Shown: in pieces, positions 1 to 9,622 of the stretch
How the letters are laid out: every line of letters begins with the position of its first letter
Position numbering within the stretch: position 1 is the stretch's first letter
From: Halieaceae bacterium
GTDB lineage: Bacteria; Pseudomonadota; Gammaproteobacteria; Pseudomonadales; Halieaceae
DNA: 15,569 bases
NCBI GenBank assembly: GCA_011523115.1
Contig: WTHO01000136.1
Coordinates: 1 to 15,569, forward strand
Direction: 5' to 3'
Made by a program: the position numbers and the translations under genes
Notes under the pieces: model-generated
Told to the model about the DNA's origin: nothing
What the model saw: the letters and a program-made list of their open reading frames with translations, nothing else
Databases searched by the model: none

Positions 1-761
1 TGCGCGACCGAGGCAAAACCGTCGCCGACCTCTACGCCCTTGACCGCGTTGATGCTCATCATTGCGTGGGCAATATCGGCGTCAAGACGGTCAAAAACAG
101 GCTCGCCCCAGCCTGCGGGAACGCCCTCTGCCTCAACATTAATGCGAGCACCAACAGAATCACCCTGCTTGATTAAATCCTGCATGTAGGCTTCTAGCTG
201 AGGTACTAACGCCGCGTCGCCACAAAAAAACGGATTCTGCTCCACTAGATTCCAGTCATGCGCCGTGGCGCTGAGCGGCCCCAACTGACTCAGGTAGCCT
301 CTAATCTGAACACCATAGCGCTCTGCCAGCCATTTTTTGGCCACCGCGCCTGCCGCGACCCGCATGGTGGTCTCGCGCGCCGAGGAGCGACCACCACCGC
401 GATAATCGCGGATGCCATACTTGCGGTCATAGGCATAATCTGCATGAGCTGGCCGGTATAGCTCTTTGATTTTGCTGTAGTCTTTTGACTTTTGGTCCTG
501 ATTGCGCACGATGAGGCCGATCGGAGTGCCGGTCGTGACCCCCTCAAAAATCCCTGAAAGGATCTCCACCTCGTCATCTTCTTTCCGCTGCGTGGTATAC
601 CGAGATTGACCCGGTTTACGCCGGTTCAGGTCAGGTTGCAGATCCCCTGAGGACAACTCAAGACCGGGAGGACAACCGTCAATAATGCAGCCCAATGCGA
701 CACCATGGCTTTCGCCAAAGGTCGTCACCGAGAATAATTTGCCAAAGGTGTTTCCGGACAT
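1..761 (-). CDS. aroC: chorismate synthase, C-terminus cut by window edge
   Basis: AroC converts 5-enolpyruvylshikimate-3-phosphate to chorismate, the last shared step of aromatic amino acid, folate and quinone synthesis. It uses reduced FMN and is cytosolic. About 253 codons are present of a family length near 360; the C-terminal third lies beyond the left edge. Visible family motifs are FGESHG near residues 15-20, a RPAHADY segment near 105 (usually RPGHADY), [14 protein letters not shown] near 120-135, and [15 protein letters not shown] at the truncated end. The reading frame is intact. Two adjacent ATGs are possible, at 764 and 761. GGAGG (plus-strand CCTCC at 767-771) is 2 nt from the first and 5 nt from the second, so I chose 761, giving MSGNTFG. 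It lies 18 nt downstream of the prmB stop, so the two genes are probably co-transcribed, a pairing also seen in E. coli. Confidence 0.97.
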   Translation of the reverse strand, partial: MSGNTFGKLFSVTTFGESHGVALGCIIDGCPPGLELSSGDLQPDLNRRKPGQSRYTTQRKEDDEVEILSGIFEGVTTGTPIGLIVRNQDQKSKDYSKIKELYRPAHADYAYDRKYGIRDYRGGGRSSARETTMRVAAGAVAKKWLAERYGVQIRGYLSQLGPLSATAHDWNLVEQNPFFCGDAALVPQLEAYMQDLIKQGDSVGARINVEAEGVPAGWGEPVFDRLDADIAHAMMSINAVKGVEVGDGFASVA

Positions 762-779
762 CATCGCCTCCGGCCGCAA

Positions 780-1673
780 TTATAGGATGCCCGCGGCGTC
801 CCAGTCCCGTAATTCCTGCGCACTGATTGCCGCAACGCCCGCCCCGCCCTGCGGCAGTTCCAGCCACAAAAAAGGCACTCTGGGTAGCCGTTTCTCGAGC
901 GCCACCCAGGTCTCACCCACCTCCAACAGCATGAGCCCGTCAGGGCTCAGCACCCTGACTGCCTCTCGCAGCAGGGTAACCGCCAGTTCAGTGCCATCCG
1001 CATCGGCCTCCAGGGCCATCCGCGGCTCATGGCAATACTCGGGGGGTAATTCAGCCATCTCGCCTCGGGACACATAAGGCGGATTGGCCAACACCACATC
1101 GGCGCTGCCACTGCGGACTGCACTCAGAAGGTCTGCGCGAAGCATGAGGACCCTATCAAGTTGCTGATGCAGGGCACCGTTTTCAGCTGCCAGCGATATC
1201 GCCTGCGGCTCAAGGTCAGAGAGCAGCACAGTCGCACCAGGGAAGGCCTCGGCCGCAATCAAACCCAGACTGCCGCCGCCACAGCAGACATCCACAATGA
1301 CAGCCGGGTCTCGACCTTGAGACCACCATGGAGATAGGCGCTCTGCCACCACATGGGCGATCGGTGACCGTGGTACCAGCGCCCGAGAATCGGCGATAAA
1401 CCGTAAGCCGGCCAGGTGAGATTCTCCGAGACAGTAAGCCACCGGCAACCGCTGGCGACACCGCCGATCAAGCAAAGTCGCTAACCGCGCCTCGGCGTCC
1501 GAGGGGAACGGCTGATCCAACAACGCCAGCGTTTGCTCCGGAGGGAGGTCGGTGGCGCCCAGTACAAGGGCCACCGCCTCATCGGTCACTGAGTCATAGC
1601 CATGGCCACAGTAAACCCCCGCTTCCTGCAGCATGGTTTCAACCTGACCCAGTTTTGTCCGGAAAGTCTGCAT
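780..1673 (-). CDS. prmB: ribosomal protein L3 N5-glutamine methyltransferase
   Basis: PrmB methylates a glutamine of ribosomal protein L3 using S-adenosylmethionine during 50S assembly in the cytosol. The protein is 297 aa, against about 310 in E. coli. The N-terminal helical domain contains VYCGHGYDSVTDEA near 20-33. RALVPRSPI is at 97-105, the SAM-binding motif I VDVCCGGGSLGL at 127-138, and the catalytic NPPY of N5-glutamine methyltransferases at 197-200, followed by ELPPEYCHEP. Motif I reads CCGGGS where E. coli has CTGSGC, a variant that keeps the glycines. The partner aroC supports PrmB over its paralogue PrmC, which usually sits beside prfA. The ATG at 1673 is preceded by an in-frame TAG four codons upstream and has no visible Shine-Dalgarno sequence. 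An internal ATG at residue 14 is the only nearby alternative. Confidence 0.95.
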   Translation of the reverse strand: MQTFRTKLGQVETMLQEAGVYCGHGYDSVTDEAVALVLGATDLPPEQTLALLDQPFPSDAEARLATLLDRRCRQRLPVAYCLGESHLAGLRFIADSRALVPRSPIAHVVAERLSPWWSQGRDPAVIVDVCCGGGSLGLIAAEAFPGATVLLSDLEPQAISLAAENGALHQQLDRVLMLRADLLSAVRSGSADVVLANPPYVSRGEMAELPPEYCHEPRMALEADADGTELAVTLLREAVRVLSPDGLMLLEVGETWVALEKRLPRVPFLWLELPQGGAGVAAISAQELRDWDAAGIL

Positions 1674-1952
1674 TCGAAATGTCTATTATTTTTGACAGTT
1701 CATGATAGTGTATTTAATTGACACCACTGAGATAGGCGTTTAGCTGGCCTACGAGGAAAACCCATACAGGCAGATGGTTTAGCGGGGATTTAGTAACCAT
1801 CCGATGATGCCACACAGATAGCGCTAGCCCCAACAGGCGACGAGCCGTGGGCACATAGCCTTGCTTTTGGGAATCAGAACCCCTCACCCCTGAAATCTAA
1901 ACCCGCACAGGGGCAGTACTAAAGACAAGTAACCCATTGGGTAGAGGTAAAC
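1674..1952. other. divergent intergenic region and long folE leader
   Basis: This 279-bp gap separates divergently transcribed prmB and folE and must carry both promoters. On the plus strand there are two exact TTGACA hexamers, at 1692-1697 and 1718-1723, 26 bp apart. Neither has a convincing -10 at the right distance. If either drives folE, the leader would be roughly 200 nt. Within that leader a CCCCTG/CAGGGG stem (1887-1892 with 1908-1913, 15-nt loop) and a short ACCCA-T-TGGGT dyad (1932-1942) just before the ribosome binding site are visible. I do not recognise a known riboswitch, tRNA or small RNA here. Confidence 0.5.
1685..1690 (-). promoter_or_regulatory. possible -10 element for prmB
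   Basis: On the minus strand AATAAT matches TATAAT at 5 of 6 positions. It lies 11 nt upstream of the prmB ATG. Transcription from it would start about 5 nt before the start codon, making the mRNA almost leaderless, which would fit the missing Shine-Dalgarno sequence. I see no good -35 hexamer at 16-18 bp, so this is weak. Confidence 0.22.
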
Positions 1953-2639
1953 ATGGCAATTCAACCGGTAGCACCCCAGATCGCAACCACCCTCCCCGGC
2001 TCACTGACGGAAGAGGCCATCGCTGTGAGAGGCGCCTTGCTGGACCGTGGCCTGGAAACGCCAATGACAACCAATGACTTATCCCGCGACCAGCGTTATG
2101 ACGTCATCCGAGACGCATTCGGAGACATTATGCGGGCATTGGGTCTGGACCTGAGAGACGACAGCCTCGAAGAGACGCCGCACCGTATTGCAAAAATGTA
2201 CGTCGACGAGGTGTTCAGTGGTCTGGATTACTCGCAATTCCCGAAGATTACAGTGATCGAAAACAAGATGAATGTGGAGGAAATGGTCTGCGTCGAGGAT
2301 ATCGATCTGACCAGCACCTGCGAGCATCACTTTGTGACGATCGATGGATCGGCCAAGGTCGCCTACATTCCCAAGGACAAGGTCATCGGGTTGAGCAAGA
2401 TAAATCGTCTGGTCCGGTTTTTTTCGCAACGGCCCCAAGTTCAGGAGCGCCTCACGCAGCAGGTACTGGTCGCCATGCAAACGCTGCTGGGTACTGAAGA
2501 TGTCGCAGTCACCATCTCAGCCGTGCACTATTGCGTGAAAGCCCGGGGAGTGAAGGACGGCAACAGCAGCACCCGCACAACGTCCCTAGGCGGAGTCTTC
2601 AAATCTGACCCGGCCTCCAGAGCAGAATTTCTGAGCTGA
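1953..2639 (+). CDS. folE: GTP cyclohydrolase I (zinc type, FolE1)
   Basis: FolE opens and rearranges GTP to 7,8-dihydroneopterin triphosphate plus formate. This is the first step of tetrahydrofolate synthesis, and the product can also feed queuosine and biopterin routes. The protein is 228 aa, against about 222 in E. coli, and aligns by eye along its whole length. Motifs include [20 protein letters not shown] at 74-93, STCEHHFVT at 121-129, [12 protein letters not shown] near 146-157 and [11 protein letters not shown] at 192-202. By comparison with E. coli the zinc ligands are Cys123, His126 and Cys194, all present. The ATG at 1953 follows GAGG at an acceptable distance, and the preceding residues ([21 protein letters not shown]) match the E. 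coli N-terminus, so the start is well supported. It is the only plus-strand gene here and ends 1 bp from the convergent hydrolase gene. Confidence 0.98.
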   Translation: MAIQPVAPQIATTLPGSLTEEAIAVRGALLDRGLETPMTTNDLSRDQRYDVIRDAFGDIMRALGLDLRDDSLEETPHRIAKMYVDEVFSGLDYSQFPKITVIENKMNVEEMVCVEDIDLTSTCEHHFVTIDGSAKVAYIPKDKVIGLSKINRLVRFFSQRPQVQERLTQQVLVAMQTLLGTEDVAVTISAVHYCVKARGVKDGNSSTRTTSLGGVFKSDPASRAEFLS

Positions 2640-2640
2640 C

Positions 2641-3498
2641 TTAGCGGCTGCGGAGGAACCGGGTGATGCGCTCAGCGACCCGCTCAGCGCCCTCTTCCAT
2701 GTGAGTATGATGCCCCCCCGGCACTGACTCGACGACGCAGTCGGGAATTTCGGATACCGACTCGACAGCGTCAGCAAGGCCTGCCCTCGCCCTCAGTCCA
2801 TTCTCGGCAATCAGCGCCAAAGTGGGCGCACTCAGGGCAGAGTAGAAGGCCGAGCACATAGCGGGTGTCAGCTTTATCGCAGAGGCGTGATTGAGCCTGG
2901 GGTCATGCGTCAAACGAAAGCCGTCTGACGTCTCGACGAGTGCCCGTGGTGCAATCAACCTTGCACTTTGCTCCGAAAAACCCAAGCGCCTTCGCGCCGC
3001 GACGTACTCCTCAATGTCTTTAAAAATCCGGCCCCGGTAGGCTGACAATTCACGATGATCTATCTGCGCCTGCTCGAACTGGGACGGAACGTTCTCCTCT
3101 TTCAGCGGATGAGGCAACATACCGTCCAGCAAAACGAGATGGGAACAGCGCTCGCGTAGTGCAGAAGCAAGCAACACTGCGATCGCTGCACCACGACTGT
3201 GGCCTGCTACCGCCATCTTTTCGAAGCCTAACTGATCAGCGACAGACAGAAGTTGCGGGATGTCGTCCCAAATATGGTACGTGGCATCGGGAGACCGATG
3301 ATCACTGAAACCTTGACCGGATAAATCCAACGCAATCACGCGGTAACCCGCTAGCTTGGGCGCAACCACCGAGAATGACAGCGCATTATCGAGCCAACCG
3401 TGCAGCGCCATAATGGGCTCCCCGTCCTGCGGGCCCCACTCCAGGCCCGTGTAGCGGAGACCATCGGCCGTCACCGAGACCGAACGCGGCTCAGACAT
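2641..3498 (-). CDS. alpha/beta hydrolase, SERHL-like
   Basis: A 285-aa alpha/beta-hydrolase-fold protein without signal peptide or membrane segment. The oxyanion region is LHGWLDN at 32-38, the nucleophile elbow is GHSRG at 99-103 (Ser101), and the C-terminal histidine lies in VPGGHHTHMEE near 259-269 (His263 or His264). The GWLDN segment, a DPRL motif after the cap region (199-202) and the GxHHxHM ending resemble the serine hydrolase-like (SERHL) subgroup. The substrate cannot be told from sequence: esterase, thioesterase and epoxide-type activities are all open. The ATG at 3496-3498 overlaps the sixA stop by 8 nt (ATGTCTGA), so it is very likely translationally coupled to sixA and belongs to the htpG unit. 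No terminator is visible after its stop, which is 1 bp from the folE stop. Confidence 0.88.
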   Translation of the reverse strand: MSEPRSVSVTADGLRYTGLEWGPQDGEPIMALHGWLDNALSFSVVAPKLAGYRVIALDLSGQGFSDHRSPDATYHIWDDIPQLLSVADQLGFEKMAVAGHSRGAAIAVLLASALRERCSHLVLLDGMLPHPLKEENVPSQFEQAQIDHRELSAYRGRIFKDIEEYVAARRRLGFSEQSARLIAPRALVETSDGFRLTHDPRLNHASAIKLTPAMCSAFYSALSAPTLALIAENGLRARAGLADAVESVSEIPDCVVESVPGGHHTHMEEGAERVAERITRFLRSR

Positions 3499-3982
3499 AT
3501 CGATCCGCTTGTTCTTGTTGAGGATCCGGGCAATGGCTCAAAACGCTTGCGCCACCTCGCTCTAGACACAGCACATCAAGGACGGAATAACCGCCCGGCG
3601 CCAACAGCGGCAGCATAAGATCGTCGGCCCACAGGGCGATCGCCCTGGAGACAAATGGCTGATGCGATACAAACAGGATGTGCTCGTCATCGCCACCATC
3701 AAACTCGCGGAAATCCTCGGGTATCGCGCCGGGCGCCAGCGCCTCATCGACTGCTATCCGCGTGGGTGCCAGCTCCGCGGATAACAACGCCGCCGTCTCC
3801 TCCGTCCGTCGCGTTGGACTAAACCAGATCGACGCAACCGGCGGACAGCCGGCGCCCGTGATCCACTCGGCATAGCCTTTGGCTCCCGCAGTGATGTCGC
3901 TACGACCTCGCGGAGTCAGTGGTCTCGCATCATCCGTCGCGGCGACCCCAGCCTCTCCGTGACGCCATACAGTCAGCAACAC
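3491..3982 (-). CDS. sixA: phosphohistidine phosphatase of the SixA type
   Basis: SixA-type enzymes are small histidine phosphatases that remove phosphate from phosphohistidine. E. coli SixA was described acting on the ArcB HPt domain and later linked to the nitrogen PTS; the target here is unknown. The 163-aa protein has the RHG signature at 7-9 (His8 nucleophile), RPLTPRGR at 20-27, SPTRRTEETA at 55-64 with phosphate-binding arginines, and a second catalytic histidine in FVSHQP (His107). It is a stand-alone single domain. The start is GTG at 3980-3982, one base after the htpG stop. A TTG follows immediately and could also serve. Coupling to htpG is likely from this spacing. It overlaps the downstream hydrolase by 8 nt. 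Confidence 0.9.
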   Translation of the reverse strand: MLLTVWRHGEAGVAATDDARPLTPRGRSDITAGAKGYAEWITGAGCPPVASIWFSPTRRTEETAALLSAELAPTRIAVDEALAPGAIPEDFREFDGGDDEHILFVSHQPFVSRAIALWADDLMLPLLAPGGYSVLDVLCLERGGASVLSHCPDPQQEQADRYV

Positions 3983-3983
3983 C

Positions 3984-5897
3984 TCAGTCGTCGCTCATCT
4001 CCACCAAAAGCTTATTGAGGCGCGCTACGTAGCTTGCAGGATCCTCAAGCGCCGATCCCTCCGCCAGGAAGGCCTGGTCGAGCAGAATCTGAGCAAGGTC
4101 GGCGAAGCGGTCTTCATCCGCCTCCTGATCAAGACGCTTCAGCAACGGATGATCAACGTTGATCTCCATGGTCGGCTTGCTTTCAGGCATTTCCTGCCCC
4201 GCCGCCTCCATGATTTTGCGCATTTGAGCACCCATTTCATGTTCAGCAACGGTTAGGCAGGCCGGGGAATTAGTCAGCCTGACGGTGGGCCGCACTCCAG
4301 CGACCCGCTCGGACAGCACCCCTTGCATCCGCTCGATGAGCGATTCACTCGCTTTTTCTGCCTCCTCGAGCGCTTTTTTGGTGTCGTCGTCGTCGGCACT
4401 TTCATCCCACTCGCCTTTCGCGCAATCGCGTAAAGTTTTGCCATCGTACTCTGCAAGGTGGCTCATCAGCCATTCATCGACTCTATCGGAGAGCAACAAA
4501 ACTTCCATTCCCTGTGCCCGCAGCGCCTCAATATGAGGGCTGTTCTTGGCTGTCGCATGATTCTCTGCCACCACGTAATAAATCGACTGCTGCCCCTCCT
4601 TCATAGCGGCGACATAGTCTTTCAGCGAAACTCGCTGCGACGCGTCGTCATCCCTGGTGGTGGAAAACCGCAGTAAATCGGCGATTTTCTCGCGATTGGT
4701 GAAATCCTCCGCCGGCCCCTCCTTGAGCACGACACCGAAGGTGTCCCAAAAGCGTTGATAGTCCTCAGGCTGCTTACTCGCCATCTTCGACAACATATCC
4801 AGTACACGCTTGGTCAGCGCACCGCGGATTGACTCAACCTGCTGGTTTTGCTGCAGAATTTCTCGGGAGACATTCAGAGGAAGGTCGCTCGAATCGAGCA
4901 CGCCCTTCACAAAGCGCAGGTACATTGGCAGAAATTGCTCAGCCTCATCCATGATAAAGGTGCGCTGGACATACAGCTTCAGCCCTCGCGCTCCCTCCCG
5001 ATGCCAGAGGTCAAAAGGCGCGCGCTGGGGGAGGAAGAGTAGAGAGGTGTACTCGAGCTTCCCTTCAACCGAGTTGTGGCTCCACGTCAGGGCATCCTCG
5101 AAATCATGGGAGATATGCTTGTAGAAGGCCTGGTACTCCTCATCACTTATCTCTGAACGACTTCGCGTCCACAGCGCCTTGGCCTCATTTACCGCCTCCC
5201 ATTCGGGCGCAACGGCGGCATCGCTCTCGGCCTGATCCTCCTCTTCATCACTCGGCTGCGGTGGCTTAGGCATCATGACCGGCACTGAAATGTGATCCGA
5301 GTACTTCTTGATGACGGATCTCACTCGCCAGCTGTCAGCAAACTCATCTGCATCCGCTTTCAGGTGGATGGTAATGGTCGTACCGGAACTCTCCCGCTCT
5401 GCTTCACTGACTGTAAACTCATCCTCGCCAGCCGACTCCCACCGAGTCGCTCCACTCTCACCCGCTTTACGCGTGACCACCACAACGCGGTCTGCAACGA
5501 TAAACGAGGAATAGAAACCCACGCCGAATTGCCCGATCAACTGACTATCCTGCTTCTGATCACCGCTTAGTTGCTCCATGAAAGCGGCGGTGCCAGATTT
5601 GGCGATGGTGCCCAAATTGTCCACCACCTCATCGCGGGACATACCAATACCGTTGTCATCGATGGTGATGGTTTTGGCGTCGGCGTCTGCGCTCACATGA
5701 ATCCTGTAATCAGCACCGCTGGCAAGGCTCCCATCGCTAATTACCGCGAATCGATGTTTATCGATTGCGTCCGACGCATTCGAGATCAGCTCTCTCAGGA
5801 AGATTTCCCGATTGGAATAGAGCGAATGAATCATGAGGTGAAGCAAACGCTTCGCCTCGGTCTGAAAGCCCATAGTCTGGGTCGCATCAGCTGTCAT
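3984..5897 (-). CDS. htpG: molecular chaperone HtpG (Hsp90)
   Basis: HtpG is the bacterial Hsp90, a cytosolic ATP-dependent homodimeric chaperone. It has 637 aa, against about 624 in E. coli. The N-terminal GHKL ATPase domain shows [16 protein letters not shown] at 29-44 (catalytic Glu36, Asn40), DNGIGMS at 81-87 (Asp81 contacts adenine), [11 protein letters not shown] at 122-132 and GTTITIHLK at 172-180. The middle domain begins after an acidic, proline-led stretch near 210-230 ([12 protein letters not shown]) that probably accounts for much of the extra length. The C-terminal dimerisation domain follows. The ATG at 5897 has AAGGA about 8-9 nt upstream. It sits 48 nt or so downstream of the predicted start of a sigma-32 promoter, as expected for a heat-shock gene, and leads sixA and the hydrolase. 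Confidence 0.98.
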   Translation of the reverse strand: MTADATQTMGFQTEAKRLLHLMIHSLYSNREIFLRELISNASDAIDKHRFAVISDGSLASGADYRIHVSADADAKTITIDDNGIGMSRDEVVDNLGTIAKSGTAAFMEQLSGDQKQDSQLIGQFGVGFYSSFIVADRVVVVTRKAGESGATRWESAGEDEFTVSEAERESSGTTITIHLKADADEFADSWRVRSVIKKYSDHISVPVMMPKPPQPSDEEEDQAESDAAVAPEWEAVNEAKALWTRSRSEISDEEYQAFYKHISHDFEDALTWSHNSVEGKLEYTSLLFLPQRAPFDLWHREGARGLKLYVQRTFIMDEAEQFLPMYLRFVKGVLDSSDLPLNVSREILQQNQQVESIRGALTKRVLDMLSKMASKQPEDYQRFWDTFGVVLKEGPAEDFTNREKIADLLRFSTTRDDDASQRVSLKDYVAAMKEGQQSIYYVVAENHATAKNSPHIEALRAQGMEVLLLSDRVDEWLMSHLAEYDGKTLRDCAKGEWDESADDDDTKKALEEAEKASESLIERMQGVLSERVAGVRPTVRLTNSPACLTVAEHEMGAQMRKIMEAAGQEMPESKPTMEINVDHPLLKRLDQEADEDRFADLAQILLDQAFLAEGSALEDPASYVARLNKLLVEMSDD

Positions 5898-5951
5898 GAC
5901 AGGTTTCCTTGTCTCGAGTGTCTAATTGAAGTGCTTGAAGCCTGCCAATCG

Positions 5952-5980
5952 ATGTGGGGGGTCACCCCAGCCTTTTCAAG
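5952..5980 (-). promoter_or_regulatory. sigma-32 (RpoH) heat-shock promoter of htpG
   Basis: On the minus strand a -35 element CTTGAAA (plus TTTCAAG, 5974-5980) is followed after 14 bp by CCCCACAT (plus ATGTGGGG, 5952-5959). The RpoH consensus is CTTGAAA, 11-16 bp, CCCCATNT, so the -35 is perfect and the -10 nearly so. Transcription would start near 5945. The -35 is embedded in an inverted repeat AGCCTT-TTC-AAGGCT (5969-5983), and a second dyad GGGGT-C-ACCCC (5958-5968) lies across the spacer. Confidence 0.82.
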
Positions 5981-6001
5981 GCTCCACTCGGTCTCGCTGG
6001 C

Positions 6002-6027
6002 AAAAAAAAGCCCGCTTGCGCGGGCTT
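6002..6027 (-). terminator. intrinsic terminator after sucD
   Basis: Reading the minus strand, an 8-bp GC-rich stem AAGCCCGC/GCGGGCTT with a 4-nt loop (arms 6008-6015 and 6020-6027) runs straight into eight U residues (plus A-run 6002-6009). It lies 37 nt after the sucD stop and separates the TCA operon from the htpG promoter. The U-run is on one side only, so it should act on leftward transcription. Confidence 0.93.
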
Positions 6028-6063
6028 CCGGACGATTCGCTATCCATCAAAACGGAGCGCCGC

Positions 6064-6936
6064 CTACCAACCCGTGATCTCCTGGAGGGCTGAACCGATA
6101 TCTGCCAGTGAACGCACGGTCCTCACCCCTGCAGCCTCCAACGCGGCAAATTTCTCATCGGCGGTGCCTTTTCCACCGGAGATAATCGCGCCGGCGTGGC
6201 CCATGCGCTTGCCTTTGGGGGCGGTGACGCCCGCGATATAGGAAACGACCGGCTTTGTCACATTCTGGCGAATAAATTCCGCGGCCTCTTCCTCGGCAGT
6301 GCCACCAATTTCACCAATCATCACAATGGCTTCTGTTGCCGGGTCTTGCTGAAACAAACCCAGGATGTCGATGAAGTTGGAGCCCGGAATCGGATCGCCA
6401 CCGATTCCAACGCAGGTAGACTGACCGTAGCCCACATCGGTCGTTTGCTTGACGGCCTCGTAGGTCAAGGTTCCGGAGCGCGACACGATCCCGACACGAC
6501 CCGGCTGATGGATATCGGCAGGCATAATACCGATCTTGCACTCGCCGGGCGTGATGACCCCGGGGCAATTTGGGCCAATCAGCCTGACGCCCAGTTCGTC
6601 ACACTTCACCTTGGCATCCAGCATGTCGAGGGTGGGCACGCCCTCGGTGATACAGACAATCAACTGAATCCCCGCATTCGCAGCTTCCAGTATCGAGTCT
6701 TTACAAAATGGGGCTGGAACATAAATCACCGATGCGTTGGCATCCGTCTCAGCGACTGCCTCGGAGACCGTATTAAACACCGGCAACTCCAAATGAACTT
6801 GACCACCTTTCCCGGGTGTCACACCGCCAACCATCTGCGTGCCGTAGGCAATTGCCTGTTCGGAATGGAATGTGCCCTGCGAACCGGTGAACCCCTGGCA
6901 AATCACCCGGGTGTTGGCGTCGATCAGAATACTCAT
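6064..6936 (-). CDS. sucD: succinyl-CoA synthetase alpha subunit
   Basis: SucD carries the phosphohistidine and CoA site of succinyl-CoA synthetase, which turns succinyl-CoA, phosphate and NDP into succinate, CoA and NTP in the TCA cycle. The length of 290 aa is typical. The CoA-binding segment [11 protein letters not shown] is at 15-25, GPNCPG at 121-126, and the active-site histidine is His247 in [19 protein letters not shown]. The start ATG overlaps the sucC stop in an ATGA junction (6933-6936) with GGGAGG upstream inside sucC, so the two subunits are translationally coupled. It is the last gene of the operon and is followed by the intrinsic terminator. Confidence 0.98.
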   Translation of the reverse strand: MSILIDANTRVICQGFTGSQGTFHSEQAIAYGTQMVGGVTPGKGGQVHLELPVFNTVSEAVAETDANASVIYVPAPFCKDSILEAANAGIQLIVCITEGVPTLDMLDAKVKCDELGVRLIGPNCPGVITPGECKIGIMPADIHQPGRVGIVSRSGTLTYEAVKQTTDVGYGQSTCVGIGGDPIPGSNFIDILGLFQQDPATEAIVMIGEIGGTAEEEAAEFIRQNVTKPVVSYIAGVTAPKGKRMGHAGAIISGGKGTADEKFAALEAAGVRTVRSLADIGSALQEITGW

Positions 6937-8102
6937 GCCTCACCTCCCGCCGCTACGACGACTTTTTGCGCTGCGTCGGCCAGGCTTTCAGCCGCCTCAA
7001 TGTTAAGACCGCTTCCGGCCAAGACTTCACGCCCACGGGCCGCGTTGTTGCCTTCCAGGCGGACCACAACAGGGACAGTGACACCCACCTCCTCGACTGC
7101 ACCGATTACGCCCTCGGCAATAAGGTCGCATCTGACGATGCCGCCGAAAATATTGATCAAGACGGCTTTGACGTTGTCATCCGACAAAATAATTTTGAAC
7201 GCCTCTGTGACGCGCTCCTTGGTCGCCCCACCCCCGACATCGAGGAAATTGGCAGGAGCACCGCCATGCAGTTTGACGATATCCATTGTGCCCATTGCCA
7301 ATCCCGCGCCATTGACCATGCAGCCAATATTGCCGTCGAGCGCAACGTAATTGAGCTCCCATTGCGCTGCATGGGCTTCGCGCTCATCCTCCTGGGACGG
7401 GTCATGCATGGCCTCGAGCTCAGGCTGCCGATACAACGCATTCGAGTCCACTACCACCTTGGCATCGAGGCAATGCAAATTGCCGTCATCGGTAATCACC
7501 AACGGGTTGACCTCGATTAGCGATAGGTCTCTCTCGGCAAATAATTTTGCCAGCCCCATGAATATGCCCACGAATTGTTTAACCTGAGCACCCGCGAGGC
7601 CGAGCCGGAACGCCAAGTCGCGCCCCTGAAACGGTTGGGGACCCACCATCGGGTCGATCTCTGCCTTCAGGATCTTTTCCGGGGTTTCATGAGCGACCTT
7701 CTCGATCTCCACGCCTCCCTCTGTGGAGGCCATAAAAACGATCCGCCTGCTCGCCCGATCTACAACGGCACCAAGGTAGAGTTCGTCGGCAATATCAGTA
7801 CAGGCTTCAACCAAAATACGCGAAACCGGCTGACCCTGAGCGTCAGTTTGGTAAGTCACCAAGCGCTTACCCAGCCACTCTTGGGCAAACTCGCCTGCGG
7901 CTTCCGGGCTCTCGACCAGCTTGACGCCGCCGGCCTTACCCCGGCCTCCCGCGTGTACCTGAGCCTTCACCACCCAGCGCTCACCGCCTATCTCATTTGC
8001 TGCGGCAATCGCTGCCTCGGCGCTCTCCACCGCATGACCCGTTGATACCGGCAAGCCATACTCAGCGAACAGCGCCTTGCCCTGATACTCGTGCAGATTC
8101 AT
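6933..8102 (-). CDS. sucC: succinyl-CoA synthetase beta subunit
   Basis: SucC is the nucleotide-binding ATP-grasp subunit that pairs with SucD. It has 389 aa (388 in E. coli). Visible elements are [12 protein letters not shown] at the N-terminus, [18 protein letters not shown] at 45-62 for nucleotide binding, metal-binding residues in LIEVNPLV at 195-202 (Glu197, Asn199) with Asp213, and the C-terminal ligase domain with [10 protein letters not shown] at 317-326. ATP or GTP preference cannot be decided by eye. The ATG at 8102 is preceded by GAGGGG at about 6 nt. It follows lpd after 68 nt, the largest gap between genes in this part of the operon, which contains a stem-loop. Confidence 0.98.
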   Translation of the reverse strand: MNLHEYQGKALFAEYGLPVSTGHAVESAEAAIAAANEIGGERWVVKAQVHAGGRGKAGGVKLVESPEAAGEFAQEWLGKRLVTYQTDAQGQPVSRILVEACTDIADELYLGAVVDRASRRIVFMASTEGGVEIEKVAHETPEKILKAEIDPMVGPQPFQGRDLAFRLGLAGAQVKQFVGIFMGLAKLFAERDLSLIEVNPLVITDDGNLHCLDAKVVVDSNALYRQPELEAMHDPSQEDEREAHAAQWELNYVALDGNIGCMVNGAGLAMGTMDIVKLHGGAPANFLDVGGGATKERVTEAFKIILSDDNVKAVLINIFGGIVRCDLIAEGVIGAVEEVGVTVPVVVRLEGNNAARGREVLAGSGLNIEAAESLADAAQKVVVAAGGEA

Positions 8103-8132
8103 AGAAACCCCTCAAAGTGCACTCAATCTACT

Positions 8133-8164
8133 CCTTTGCCGTCTTAAACCCAGCACTGCAAAGG
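8133..8164 (-). other. stem-loop in the lpd-sucC spacer
   Basis: CCTTTGC (8133-8139) and GCAAAGG (8158-8164) form a perfect 7-bp stem with an 18-nt loop within the 68-nt gap. No U-run follows on the minus strand, so it is not an intrinsic terminator. It could protect or mark an mRNA end between lpd and sucCD. A stem this short with a loop this long could also be chance. Confidence 0.35.
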
Positions 8165-8170
8165 TCATCA

Positions 8171-9619
<1,449 letters not shown>

Positions 9620-9622
9620 TTA

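Noticed and set aside
210..236. Run of A residues near 222-228 as a possible terminator
   Set aside because: It is inside intact aroC coding sequence (a Phe-Phe-Cys segment) and has no adjoining GC-rich stem.
1714..1800. 28-codon minus-strand frame (MVTKSPLNHLPVWVFL...) in the prmB-folE gap, part of a longer stop-free stretch
   Set aside because: It is hydrophobic and caught my eye as a possible small membrane peptide or gene remnant. It has no ribosome binding site and no family I recognise, so it is not supported as a gene.
5571..6077. 168-codon plus-strand open frame across the htpG start and promoter
   Set aside because: It is antisense to the conserved HtpG N-terminus and runs through the sigma-32 promoter and terminator, with no protein family features.
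6196..7350. 384-codon open frame on the plus strand opposite sucD and sucC
   Set aside because: It lies antisense to two unmistakable conserved genes, has no recognisable domain and follows from their codon bias.
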